Source: Congeria kusceri
Taxonomy: Eukaryota > Mollusca > Bivalvia > Myida > Dreissenidae
Length of the DNA stretch: 64,000 bases
Reading direction: 5' to 3'
Assembly (NCBI GenBank): GCA_027627225.1
Contig: CM051040.1
Location: 24,118,134 to 24,182,133 of the forward strand
Position numbers and translations under genes: made by a program. Of this stretch, positions 37,101-52,100 are shown one piece after another (position 1 is the first letter of the stretch; each line of letters begins with the position of its first letter). The notes under the pieces were generated by a model. It worked only from the letters and a program-made list of their open reading frames with translations. It did not search any database and had not been told where the DNA came from.

Positions 37101-40100
37101 TTGACGGCGCTCTAATAAAAAAAGAAATGAACGTTCAATTTATCATGTCAACTACACTTCAGTTCTAATAATATATATATAATTGTGTAGTTCATTTAAT
37201 GAATTTGTTATGTCGATCAACCATTACGGCACTTAGCATTTTACAAGCTTAGTTTAATGGTTTCTAACTTTGTTTCCACTGCTGCAGATGGCTTACGTCT
37301 GCCATTAAAAGCGGACGTTTTGCTAATAAAATATGCATTGGGTTCTCAGGCTCGCTTTATCGAACTCAAACGTGCAATAGAAACCTTCCATTCATTATCT
37401 AAGACTTAACAGCACTCGGAGAGCGCAGTCCTCCACCTCCAAAGCTGCTCATTCCACCATGCGTTGTGCAACAACTGATTGATACAGCATAGTATAACAA
37501 TTTGCCGTATCTCCCAATAATAAAGGACACTTTAAATAATGGATACAGACGGTGATCCAAGACACCACCAAAATCTAATCATTTGTTTATTGACCTATTT
37601 TCAACCTTTCCAGAAAAGTTCATGCAAATCCGTCAAACAGACAGACACACGGACAAGAGAGACAGGCACCGGCAAAAACATAACCTCCATGGCGGATGTA
37701 CATGCACTAACAACTCTAGGCGCGTAAGGCCAGAGATGTTTTATTTTTAGTTTTTCGGACATTTGTGGAAAATTGTCCAGTCAGTCGGCGGAAATAAAAT
37801 AAAATATAAAGATAAATTTCTATTATAAACACATGTTTTTCGCAAAACACATGACAATAACAATTTTATTATTCTGTGCACGTTTTGTGTATAAACATGA
37901 ATATAAAATCAACATGATTTACGTTAAGATAACATATATTTTACTGTATTTTTACATTTTAACTGTGACTTAAACACGTTTCATTAATATACATTAAGAA
38001 TATTGCATCAGTGGAAATAAATGATTTCTTTTAAATCAATTTTTGATGTTGTTCAGAGGGTCCTAAAGGTCTTCATTAATGGAAAAAGACAAAGTTGTTT
38101 TGGAAAATAATTCTACATGTTGCTCTACATTAAGGAATATTTACAATATTGATTTTTAGCTCCCCTGAGCACGAAGTGCTCGGTGAGCTATTGGTATAGG
38201 GGACCTCCTGCGTCGTCCGTCGTCTGTCGTCCCTGTGCCGTCAACAATTGGGTTCATATTCACGCTGGACACTTTACTTTTTATCCATTCTTAACCAAAC
38301 TTGCACAGTTTGTGTATGACCATAACATCTCGGATGGGATTGCTATTGTGTCAGATCACACCAGTAGCACTAGAGTTATTGCCCCCTTTTCATGCAAAAA
38401 AAGTGGAAAAATGCCATTTTCCAACATATAGACATTATTTGCCATTCAATCTTAAGCAAACTTTACAGTATGTGTATGACCATCAGATCTCAGCCTATGC
38501 CAAAAAATGAGCCAGATCGTGTTTCAAACACCAGAGTTATTGCCCTTTGTTTCATTAAAAAAATGTACACAAATGGACATTATTCATGATAGAGACTTCA
38601 TTTTTCATCCAATCTTCACCAGTCTTGCACAGTTTATCTTTGACCATGAGATTATAGTTGAAGTTGATTATAAGCAAGATCGGACCAGAAAGACCGGAGT
38701 AATTGCCCTTTGTTTGTCGCATTGCAACTAGAAAATGATTTCAGAACCATTTGCAAAAACACCGCACACCCACTACCCAACTCGTACTTCAGTAAGGCCG
38801 TTGCACTAACCGATGTTTTAAATCAAATTGATCCTATCCCCCTTTGCGTATTGTTCAGATACCTTAATTTTCAAACCTGTCACAACAGTATGGTCTTCAT
38901 CTGAACCAGTTCTCAGGTGAGCGCTTTGGGCCATCATGGCCCTATTGTTTCCATTTTTTTGTATTTAAAAAATCGGGTCGACGACGGGTCCGAGAAACTA
39001 AAAATCAACAAACTCTGGCTATGATTGTTTGTTAGGATTTTTCGCTCTTTTTAACAGTATTTCATTCATATCAAAGCGGTCAGTTAGCCTATTCACACTT
39101 TTCCTGGGCAATCTTAGCCGATCTAAGCGGTTTATCAGTACCAAGTACCAGTCATATCAAAGCGGTCAGTTAACATATTCACACTTTTCCTGGGCAATCT
39201 TAGCCGATCTAAGCGGTTTATCAGTACCAAGTACCAGTCATATCAAAGCGGTCAGTTAACCTATTCACACTTTTCCTGGGCAATCTTAGCCGATCTAAGC
39301 GGTTTATCAGTACCAAGTGCTCAGAGGTAGGGGAGAATGGTCGTAGAAATGATTTCATGACCAATCTCCACACTAGTTATGTGGCCGGGCTGGGGCTTGA
39401 ACTCACGATGCCCGGATTAACAGTCCAGCGCTCTACCAACTGAGCTAGCCGGGCACGGATAGTTACAAGTGGAGATTTCTAAACAATATGCGCGTCCCAG
39501 TCGAAGTATTTATTGCAACCAAATACGGGTATAAATTGTGTCAAGTGTTTAAACAAAATGGTGAAAGTTTCGCCGATCTTTACATGAAAATTGATTGATT
39601 CACAGTTAATAGAAGAAACACTGAGTTTGTAATTACATCTATATCAATCAAGCTAACAATTTGATGTTGGCAAAATATCACATTCTTTGAAGTTTGATAA
39701 ATATCACAGGGCTTGTTCTGATATGGCCGGTTGCCTACCCAGCAGCTAGTGAAATCGAGGGGTACCGATTGCCGTCCTGCCAAGCGTCCGGCGTATAGGA
39801 TAACAATCGGGAGTAAAGATGTTAACCAGAAAAGGTGTCTCATAACTGGCTGGCCCTTAATTGCGTAGGGTGACAATATAATAAACAAACAATTTACATT
39901 AAACACTTTTACAAATGCTCCCCCACTCCTGGATTCCGAAGTAGATAACGGAAGCTTACACCAGAACTCATCATCTGCTGAGAAATCTGTGAACGTGTTG
40001 ATGTATGGTAATTATTTTGTAATTAAGATAGTTATGCGTGTGCATTTGCACTTGATGCACAATCAAAGAGATTTGGAAAACTAGGTTAGTCGCGGCGGGG

Positions 40101-43100
40101 TAATTTATAGTTAAAGTACAAACTTAGTCACCACTGAAATCTTCGTCGCCATATTGAAACAAGTCTCGAAGCAAGAATTGAATTAAAAATCATATGTAGT
40201 TCACATTATTTAAAATAATGATTTATAATCAGACAACAGAAACTGAAAGTCATTGATGACATACGTTATAAAACTCATGAAGCAGAAAGTTTAAAGTTTA
40301 CATCACGTTGTATTATTAAATATGTAAACATTGTTTCTGTATTGGTAATAAACACACACCCAACTTAAAATTTACATTACGTACACATGTATATGACAAT
40401 TCTTCCACGGATATACAAGTAAGAAAATGTGCTGTTTAAGATATTGAGGTCAACTGTGATATTTTACGTGAAACAGCTTTAATAATACGGCAATATTCTA
40501 ACAGTAGTTTGTGTCTGATATGTTCAGTTCTTCGAAAAACGTTTCTAGATAAAATAGTATGGAGCATCACAAGGGACATCTGATAAATCGTTAAAATATT
40601 GTGATAACTTTGAATAGTTTTTATCGGAAATTAATACTTGACAGCGCCTACTCGCATGAAAGCATCTGCGTCGTGAAACATGTTTAAGAACCGCACCACA
40701 GAAAATATCTCAGAAGAAAATATCCAGACAAGTTTTTGTAAGAATATCTTTTTTTTTTTAAATCTGCATTCTTTAGGTTTTATCTGGTTGATTTCTTATG
40801 CACGCGATTATGGAAATTAGTTCCATCTGTGCTTGAAATCATCTCCTGCTAATCAATACTTGTCTAGATTCTATCTAGATATTTTTCTGTAAATATTCCT
40901 TTCTGGGAATTATTGTACAAAAGCATTTCCTGCCTCATTTTTTATGCTGAATACATAAAGCTGCAATTGCACATTTGTGCTACACGTGTGCGTCATAGAT
41001 TTTTAGATTTTTTTGTTGATTTTTATAGCTAATCAATATGCTTTAACCTTTGTTATTGTCAAATATTACATTAACAATCATTAACAGTTTCTCAAAACCC
41101 ATACGTATATAGAGTCTTAGAATTTACCGATAAGATATATGTACTGCAAGTCGTTGTATTAGTTACTGCTTATACTAAGTTTCGTTAGTGACATATATTA
41201 TATAATGTGATCTGGTGTATGGTAAATTGTAAGTTAATGCACGAATTATCTTTCGCTAATAATGACAGTCTCTGACATTTGTTTAACTCCATGTGCCGAA
41301 TATAGAGTGCATATTTTGCGGGAACCAAATCCTCGAATAATGTAAAAACATTATGGAAATAAATAGATTTGTTTGTATTCCCAAACGCGGTCACGTCATT
41401 TCGTCTGTATTGGATTCGTACGTGTAATGGTACCTAGAAGTAGGCTAGTATGACCGGGCATGAATGTAATCTACCACATAATAGACTATATGATGTGTGT
41501 CCAGTAGTTGGCGAGTTTTGTTTAAAATTCCGACTAACATAGTTCATGGTGTATTTTTTTACTTTACGTAAGTGACTCACGCATTTCAACAATTTCAAAG
41601 AAAAACAAAAGAAACACTCCAAAATTTTCCATCGTTTAGCGATACTAACACTTTATAATTTTATATATTCTAAATTATTATTACTCATGAACGAAACGGA
41701 ACGTATAGTATATATTTTTAGGCCAGTGGCGCTATTTCACTCCTATATATACACTGTTGGTTTATTTTTCGAATCTGTGACAAAAAGTTTGAAAATTGTC
41801 AATTCGACAATCTGTGAACAGGTCCCTTTAAATAATGCACTTTTGTTCTTGTAGATAAAAGACATCTGGTGAAGACCTTGTTAATGTACCGTTTATTCAA
41901 ACATACTTAGTAGCTCTGTTTATTTGCGCTAACCTTATACAAATGTACGAGTATTACACTGTTTACTGGAATAAAATAACAGAAAAAAAGAAAACATATG
42001 ATGCTAACGTTCTGTTTATTTTCATTGATTGAACGCAAACATTGATGTCTGCTTCAAATCAGATGTTATCATTATTGTTTGAATGTGTGATTCTCTTTCT
42101 TACTTCGAATGACCAGGCCGTTTGTGTTTGGTGCACATTTTTATGGAAAAAAAAGTCCGTGATATTACATCATTTAAATCATTCGTTTCTTCATTATCAG
42201 TTTACGTTTGTACAGCCGACAGACAAAACATAGTGGCGGTAATACATAGAGGCCAACCCATTCAGTTCGCACTTCATACTCCTCTTGCAGTCAGTACTAT
42301 AATGTCTATAGTTCCTGGAAAGGTTTCGTACCTTGGAATGTCTTCAGCGAGAATTCTCCCAGGTGCCAGGCCTTCAACATTTGAATTCATTAAACAGACA
42401 GATACAGCATTTTTTTCTCTTCAAACACACATGGTCACCCACTCCTAGATTTTTTTGTAGATAACGGAACTTTACAGCAGAGCTCATAATCTTCTGTGAT
42501 CTCTGTAAAAGTGTTGTTGTATGGTGATTATTTTGTAATTAAGTAGTTAGGCGTGTGCATTTGCACTTTATTCACAACCATAAGAGATTTGGAAAACTAG
42601 GATAGTGCGAGGGTAATCTATAGGAAAAGTAAAAACTTAGTCAGCATTGAAATCTTAGTCGCCATATTGAAACAAGTCTCGATGCAAGAAATTGAATTTT
42701 AAAATAATGATTTAAAAAAGCACTCACACGCAATTTAAAATTTACGTTACGTACACGTGTATATAACAATTCTTCTACGGATATACACGTAAGAAAATGT
42801 GCGGATTAAAGACATTGAGGCCGACTATGTTATTTTACGTAAAACAGCTTTAATAAAACGGCAAGATTCTAACAATAGTTTGTTATTGCTTATGTCTGAT
42901 ATGTTCAATTCTTCGTAAAACGTTTCTAGATTAAAAAAAAAAAGAAAAAGTATGGAGCACCTCGAGGGATATCTGATAAATCTGTAAAATATAGTGATAT
43001 CTTTGAATAGTTTGTTATCGGAAATTAATACTTGACAGCACCTACTCTCAGGAAAGCATCTGGGTCGGGAAACGTTTTAAAGAACCGCACCACAGACAAT

Positions 43101-46100
43101 ATGTGAGAATAAAATATCCAGACAAGTTTTTTTTAAGAATATCATTTTTTTTTAATCTGCATCCTTTAGTTTTTATCTGGTTGATTTATTATGCACGCCA
43201 TTATGGAAATTAGTTCCATCTTTGCTTCAAATCATCACCTGCTATTCAATACTTCTCTGGTTTCTATCTAGAAACATTTCTGTAAATGCTATTTTCTGTG
43301 AATTATGTTACAAATGCAGTTCCTGCCATATTTTTATGTTGATTACATAAAGCTGCAATTGCACAATTGTGCTACACGTTATTAGATTTTTGTTAATGTT
43401 TATAATCAATCATTTTGTTTAACCTTTATTACTGTCGAACATTACATTAAGACATTATTAATAGTTGCTCAAAACCCATACGTGTATAATCTCTTAGAAT
43501 TTGCCTTTCAGAAATATGCACTGCCAGACTTTGTAGTAGTTACTAAACTGTTCTCGTAGTTAGTGACAAATAGTCTGTAATGTGATCTGGTGTATGGTAA
43601 AATACAAGTTAATGGAATAATTATCTTTCGCAAATAATGACAGTCTCTGACATTTGTTTAACTCCGTGTGCCGAATATAGAATGCATATTTTTCGGAAAC
43701 CAAATCCTGGAATAATGGAAAAAACATTATGGAAATAAGTAGATTTGTTTGTATTCCCAAACGCGGTCACGTCATTTCGTCTGTATTGGATTCGTACGTG
43801 TAATGGTACCTAGAAGTAGGCCAGTATGACCGGGCATGAATGTAATCTACCACATAATAGACTATATGATGTGTGTCCATTAGTTGGCGAGTTTTGTTTC
43901 GGACAAAATGGAGTGCGTGAGACTGATTCCTATGTAATTTGATCGATAGCGGGAAACCACGAACACGCAGTTTCTTAATAAAATCCGGGCAAATAACTGT
44001 ATGACTTTGTGTTGCTGTCCAGCTAGCGCAGTGGTTAGCAGACTCGCTTCTGACCTAGGCGACCCATGTTCAATTCCCGTCCGGCACAAAAGAGTTTGGT
44101 TTGTTGTCACCATACCGGACAGGTTAGGTTTCCTCTGAGTACCCCATTTCCCCCCCCCCCCCCCACGACACAAGAACATGCCAAAATTGAAAAGAAACAT
44201 GAAACTTAGTACAAACATAGCCACCAATGGAAACTTTGTTGCCATATTGAAACAAGTCTCGAAGCAAGAATTGAATTGAACAGAAAATTATATACATGTA
44301 GCTCACATTATTTAAAATAATGTTTTATAATCAGACAACAGGAACTGAAAGTCATTGATGACAGACGTTATATAACTCATGAAGCAGAAATTTTAAAGTT
44401 TACATCACGTTGTATTACTAAATAAGTAAACATTGTTTCAGTAGTTGTAAAAAATAACCCACACAACTTAAAATTTACATTACGTACATATGTATATGAC
44501 AATTCTTCCACGGATATACACGTAAGAAAATGTGTGGATATAATACAATGAGGTCAACTGTGATATTTTACAGCTTTATAAAAACGGCAATTTTGTAACA
44601 GTATTTTGATATTGCTTATGTCTGATATGTTCAATTCTTCGAAAATGTTTCTAGATAAAATAGTACGGAGCACCACAAGGGACATCTGATAAATCTGTAA
44701 AATATTGTGATAACTTTGAATAGTTTTTTTTATCGGAAATTAATACTTGACAGCGTCTACTCGCCATTATGGGAATTAGTTTCATATTTGCTTGAAATCA
44801 TCGCCTGCTAACCAATACTTGTCTGGTTTCTATCGAGATAATTATTTTTATATAAAAGCTCTTTTCTAGGAATTATGTTACAAATGCATTTCCTGCCATA
44901 TTTTTGTGCTGAATACATAAAGCTGCAATTGCACATTTGTGCTACACATGTGCGGTATTCATTTTTAGAATTTTGTTGATGATCATAACCAATCAGTATG
45001 TTTTAAACTTTGTTATTGTCGAATATTACATTAACAATTATTAAAAGTTTCTCAAAACCCATACGCGTATAATGTCTTTGACTTTACCGGTCAGAAATGT
45101 GTACTGCGCGTCTTTCAATTAGTCATACTTACTTTTTCGAAAGGGACAAATATTCTATTTTGTGATCTGGTGTATGGTACAATACAATAATGGACGAATA
45201 TTTTTCGCCAATAATGACAGTCTCTGACATTTGTTTAACTCCATGCGCCGAATAAAGAACGCATATTTTACGGCAACCAAATCCTGGAATAATGGAAAAC
45301 ATTATGAAATTAACTGGAGCGGTTTGTACGTCATTTCGTCGTTATTGGATTTGTAAGAGTAATGGTACCTAGAAGTAGACCAGTCTGACCGGGCATGAAT
45401 GTAATCTACCACATAGTAGACTAGTTGATGTGTGACCATTAGTTGGCGAGTTTTGTTTCCTATGTCATTTGATCGACAACGGAAAACCTGGAACACGCAG
45501 TTTCTTAATAAAACCCTGGAAAGTAACTGTATAACTTTGTGTTGCTGCCCATCTAGCGCAGTGGTGTAACTGTATAACTTTGTGTTGCTGCCCATCTAGC
45601 GCAGTGGTTAGCACACTCGCTTCTGACGTAGGTGACCCATGTTAGATTCCCGTCCGGCGCACAAGAGTTTGGTTGATAGTTACCATACCGGACAGGTTAG
45701 GTTTCCTATGGGTAGACCAGGTCCACTCCCCACAACACAAGAACACGCCAACATTGAAAAGAAACATATTTCAGTAGAAATAAACAGCTGCATCTCACAA
45801 TTGCAGGTATGATTCAAAATTTCGTCTCAACTTTGATGTGTCTCTAGAAAGCAAATCAGGCAAGGGTTCTGGGACACACCCGGGTCTTCACAATGCACAC
45901 CGTGATGAAGGACCTCAATAATGTCGACATACGCACATTGGTTCCATGTTGTATTTCTAACGTCGTGGGTTTCATATAGAACTATCACGCAATATGTTGG
46001 ATATATTGACGTAGAGTATAATTGAAAATAAAAAGGAGTTCAATATATACGTCTGTCTAACTATACAATATATGGACGTGCAGCCATTCGACGAAATTTA

Positions 46101-49100
46101 GCAACAGAAGATGATAATGTTGTTATAACTTCTAGTACGATAACTCGAAATCACTCTTTTAGTTTCATTGTCCGTTCCATCGTTGTCACCACAATGTACA
46201 TATATTTTACACTATGATCGCCAACCATACATGCAGAAAGGTATTCCAGAAATATGTAAGGTTATGTACATGTATATATTGTATTAAAATCACGTGTCGG
46301 GCTTGCAAATATATTATGTCAATGCTGAAACACATTTAGTAATATTTTTGTATGTACCTTAACTGTTGTCCGTTCATCAGTACAATATCATTGATCCTTA
46401 AATAATCCACTTTCGTTGTTGTAGATAAAAGACATCTGGTGAAGACCTTGTTAATGTACCCTTTATTCAAACATACTTTGTAGCTCTGTTTATTTGAATT
46501 AACCTTCTACAAATGTATTACAATGTTTACTGGAATAAAATAACAGAAAAAAAAGAAAAACATATGCTGCCAACGTTCTGTTTATTTTCATTGATTGAAC
46601 GCAAACATTGATGTCTGCTTCAAATCAGATGTTATCATTATTGTTGTACGCGTTATTGTTTTGAATGTGTGATTTCTTTCTTACTTCGAATGACCAGACC
46701 GTTTGTGTTTGGTGCACGTTTTTATGAAGAAACAAAAATCCGTTATAGTACACCATTTAAATCATTCGTTTATTCATTATCAGTTTACGTTTGTACAGCC
46801 TACAGACAAAACATAGTGTCGGTACTACATAGAGGCCAACCCATTAAGTTCGCACTTCATACTCCCCTTGCAGTCAGTACTAATGTCTATCGTTCCTGGA
46901 AAGGTTTCTTACCTCGAAATGTCTTCAGTGAGAATTCTCCCAGGTGCCTGGCCATCAACATTTGAATTCATTAAACAGACAGATACAGCATTTTTTTTCT
47001 CTTCAAACACAAATGGTCCCCCACTCCTAGATTCACAAGTAGATAACGGAAGCTTACACCAGCACTCATAATCTTCTGAGATCTCTGTGAAAGTGTTGTT
47101 GTATGGTGATTATTTTGAAATTAAGATAGTTAGGCGTGTGCATTTGCACTTTATTCACAACCATAAGAGATTTGGAAAACTAGGATAGTGCGAGGGTAAT
47201 CTATAGGAAAAGTACAAACTTAGTCACCACTGAAATCTTAGTCGCCATATTGAAACAAGCCTCGAAGAAAGAATTGAATTGAGAATCATATATAGTTCAC
47301 AATATTTAAATAATGATAAAAAACCCACACAATTTAAAATTTACATTAAGTACACATGTATATGACAATTCTTCCACGTAAGAAAATATGCGGATTTAAG
47401 ACATTAAGGCCAACTATGATATTTTATGTAAAACAGCTTTAAAAATACGGCACGATTTTAACAGTTGTTTGTTATTGCTTATGGCTGATATGTTCAATTG
47501 TTCGAAAAACTTTCTAGATAAAATAGTATGGAGCACCAGAAGGACATCTGATTAATCGGTAAAATACCGTGACAACTTTGAATAGTTTTTATCGGAAATT
47601 AATACATGACAGCGCCTATTGCCAGGGCTTGCATTAAGGGAAGTTTGGGAGTAATTTAGTCCTAGTTTTTGTCACAGGACTTCCAAAATTGCAGGCATGG
47701 AAGTATCAAAAAGTAAAAAAAAAATGCTTCCAATTAAAACAATATCCAACAGTTGGAAGTGATGACGAAATTCTCATCTAAGTGAAAGCCCTGATTATAA
47801 TTCAAAGTTTACAATAGGTCTGAAAAACAACAACATGAAGTGAAAAACATGACTGAAGTACAATAGTAGCAATACAAAGAGTAGTGATATATGCTGTGAA
47901 AATTGTAATGTACATATTTAAGTCGCACAATACTGTCAAAACTTCAAAATATTATGAGCAAAACTTCCAAAATCAAAGGCCAGGAAGTTAAAACTTCCAG
48001 TTTTCCAAAGTTAATGAAAGCCCTGTACTGTCAGGAAAGCATCTGCGTCCGGAAACATTTCCAAGAACCGCACCACAGACAATATATCAGCGTAAAATAT
48101 CCAGACAAGCTTTTTGTAAGTATATCTTTTTTTTAAATCAGCAGCTTTTATGTTTTATCTGGGTGATTTATTAAGCACGCCATTATGGAAATTAGTTCCA
48201 TCTTTGCTTAAAATCATCACCTGCTAATCAATACTTGTCTGGTTTCTATCGAGATATTTTTTCTGTACATGCTCTTTTCTAGGAATTATTTTACAAATGC
48301 ATTTCCTGCCATATTTTTGCTGAATACATAAAGTACAATTGCACATTTGTGCTACACATGTGCCGTATTCATTTCTTAGATTTTGTGTTGATGTTTATAA
48401 CCAATCAGTATGTTTGAACCTTTATTATTGTCGAACATTATATTAAGACATTATTAATAGTTTCTCAAAACGCAAACGTGTATATTGTCTTAGAATTTGC
48501 CTTTCAGAAATATACTGCCAGACTTTGTAGTAGTTACTGAATTGCTTCTCGTAATCAGTAAAAAATATTCTATGATGTGATTTGATGTATGGTACAATAC
48601 AAGTTAATGGACGAATATCTTTTGCCAATAATGACAGTCTCTGACATTTGTTTAACTCCATGTGCCGAATATAGAAATGCATATTTTACGGAATAATGGA
48701 AAACAATAAGGAAATAAGTAGATTGGGTTGTACGTCATTTCTTGTTATTGGATTTGTACGAGTAAAGAGTACTTAAAAGTAGACCAGTATGGTGGGCATA
48801 AATATAATCTATCCCATAATGGACTTGTTGATGTTTGTCCATTAGTTTGCAAGTTTTGTTTCGGACAAAACTGATTCCTAAGTCAATTGATCGACAGCGG
48901 AACACCACGAACCCTTTCAAATAACTGTATGACTTTGTGTTGCTGTCCAGCTAGCGCAGTGGTTGGCACACTCGCTTCTCACCTAGGCGACCCATGTTCA
49001 AAATTCCCGTCCGGCACATGCGAGTTTGGTTGGTGGTCATCATACCGGACAGGTGCGGTTTCTTCCAGGCACAGCAGTTTCCCACTCAGCAAATGACCAA

Positions 49101-52100
49101 TTTAGCAAAAATAAAAAAAATCAGTAAAACATAAATGCTTGAAACTGCACGTATGATTCAAATTTCTTCGCGACTTTCGATGTGTCTGTAAGAAGTAATA
49201 GCAATTTATATTTATATATTAAAAGTCGATTTAACTACAATGTATTTAAAATATGGACTTGCAGCCTTCGGGTAACTTTAGCAACACATTGTGATGATGA
49301 TGTGTAATTAATACTACGATAGCTCGAAATCACTCCTTTAGTTTAGTCCGTTACATAATTTTCATCACAATCTCGTATGTGTTACTCCACGATCGCCGAG
49401 TATACATGCAGATTGGTTTTCCAGAAATACGTGTGGTTGTGTATATCTTGTTAGCAGATCACCTGTCGGATATTGAAATGCACTTTGTATATGGCGAAAC
49501 ACATTTTGTAAGAAAATATTTTGAATGGTTAAACACTTAAGAATTAACACAAGGCCATTGATCCGTTTCATAATCTGCTATATCGTTCTCGCAGACAAAA
49601 GACATCTGACAAAACCTAGTTAATGTACCCTTTATTCATACTAAGTAGCTCCGTTGATTTGCACTAACCTTATATTACACTATTTACTGGAATAGAATAA
49701 CATAGACAAATGAAATCATATGTTGCCAACTTTCTGTTTATTTTCATTAATTCAACGCAAACGCTTGTATCTTCTTCAAATCGCATTACATTATTACTGA
49801 GCCGTATAGTTTATTGTGTATGTATATTATTGTTAATGTTGATATAGAATGAGAGATTCTCTTTCTATCTGCGAATGACCAGACGGTTCGTATTTGCGCA
49901 CAAAAATCAGTAACTTTGAAACATATTAATACGGTCATAAATCAACATGGCGATCAGACAGAGAAGGTATAAGGGTTGGAGTTTAGAGTTTGAGAAAAAA
50001 AAGCCATGGCTTTAATTTTGTATATTTGTTGATCAACATTTACCAGACACACTGTATATCGTATATACCACTGATCTCCCCATTATCTAAGTTTCGCGAG
50101 CTGCAGTCACCCACCAAATGCTGTTATATAAACTCTTCTTTTTTTCGTACGCTTCCCTTTGCTCACTAAACATGAAGCCTGGAATCGGACGTCGTCGATA
50201 GAGACCAAAGTAGTGAAGTCTTAGGCAAGCACCCGCACATACCACACTGTCTCATATAAAAGCTATTGCAAACGTGGACAATGGTAGAAACGTGTATATT
50301 TATGACACCCCGGTGTGTCCCAATCATGTTTTCAATATATCAGTGGAAGTCTAATGTAACTGCATTCAAAAGGATTGGGTGCTAGTACAGTATTGCAGTA
50401 AACGATACTTTTTACAGAACGAAATGGGTTTTAATTGCGATTGGAATTAATGGAGCAGAGGAGATACATTATTCGTGTTTCGGATTCATTAAAAGGCATC
50501 ACACCAAGTTATCGTCGCCCTTTGTTAAGGAACAAGTCCCACAACGAAAATTAATTCCGTTCGTTAATTAATTCCAATGCTCGTAAAAGTAATCACCCAG
50601 CAGATTGGAAGCGCAATTGTTAACAATTCAAGGGACAATATCATTATAAGTGTCAGCGTCTGAGATTTTTGGCCCAAATGTCGTATTTGGGCGAAATTGA
50701 GTTTTTGGTATCATTTGAAAGGTCAATTTATTTCGATCACAGAAAATGTAGTAAGACGTCAATTTTCCATTATTTAAGGTATATTTTTGGCATTTTTGTA
50801 ACGTCACCATAACAACCAAAACTCATTTTTTCCTCGTTTTAATTCAATTAATAGCCACATCCTTACATGCTACTGAAATACAAAGAAAGCATGCATCATT
50901 GTTATACAGCATGCATAACATGTATAGCACAATTGTGGATACATCAAAGCAATAATTGTCTTATAGTGAACCGTTGTCAGGGCAACCGAGTTCCAAAACT
51001 AGATACTACATACAAACTTTGGATTGTTTAACTTTCTTTTTTGTTGGGAATTAAACAATGCCATTGATTAAATGCTAAATCTATCTAACAAGCTGTTTGC
51101 ACAATAAGAAATTGTATATAATACAGGTTGCCAAGTAAAACAGGTGCTCTGTACACAGAAATGATATCATAAAAACAAAAACAAATGAACTGATAACTGA
51201 TTCAACTTTACATATATGTACATGATATTGAAATGCATAGATTGCATTTTTTTTATTATTATACAACATAAATAACATGAACAATACTTATAAGGATACA
51301 TCAATGCAATAATACATTAATAATGTACCGTTGTCATGGCAACCAAATTCCAAAATAAAGTAAAAAATATTGGAATTACTCAAATTTCTTTGTTGATGGA
51401 CGAACAATTGCAATTAATTAAATGTGAGTGCACTTTGATACTTAAACTAAATCAGTCTACCTTTGCTACAAGGTTTTTGCACAATAAGAAGTTGTATATA
51501 AGAGGATTTACCATGTAAAACAATCGTTGTCTACAGTGCAAAGAGATCTCAATATCGACAAAATGTGTACAGATAACCGATACAACTTTCCTTATATGCA
51601 CATGCTATTGAAGTTTGTTAAGTTCATTTATCAGTGTTTGGCAACATAGTTATCACGTAACATACATTCATGGATATATCCTCGCCATTATATCTTGATC
51701 TAGTTGCCATAGTAACCAAATTCAAATGTTATAGTTGTAAAACAGAAAATAAATATCACCTCAATCTATTATGCATTAGTGAATAAGATTGCAACATAAC
51801 GAAAACTTAAGTACCATTGTTCTTTAAAATGTATTATACTGACTTTCCAATAAGCATGTTGAAGAATTATCTTTAAAAAAAATAGTTTTTAGTTAACCGA
51901 TTTACATACAGTAATGGGATAAAAAACAACAACAAGAGCACCGCTTTGCGGGTGCAGATTACATATCTGTTTTCATGGATAGTAAGATTAAATATTCTTT
52001 ATAAAAAAAAGTCCACAAAACATTCCAAAGGCAAATGTTTTCTGCATTACATAGTAACCGTATAATGAAAGTAATTGTTTAAAATTTGAAAACAATAGCT

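Larger units (their letters stand above)
39880..49830. repeat. Four-copy diverged segmental tandem array (~10 kb) in intron 1
   Basis: Marker blocks recur in the same order and strand. GTAGATAACGGAA is at 39941, 42459 and 47040. CGCCATATTGAAACAAG is at about 40148, 42661, 44231 and 47241. CAGTCTCTGACATTTGTTTA is at about 41264, 43640, 45218 and 48635. GATAAAAGACATCTGGTGAA is at about 41853 and 46424, diverged at 49597. Copies differ by base changes, deletions and insertions. No host gene is recognisable. Paired open frames at 42122-42448 and 46669-46965/46868-47071 are duplicates of one segment. Their differences include both silent and amino-acid-changing substitutions, so coding is not supported. 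Confidence 0.88.

Noticed and set aside
39381..39455. Functional tRNA-Asn gene
   Set aside because: Same SINE family as at 25606, with the SINE body attached and a mismatched acceptor stem.
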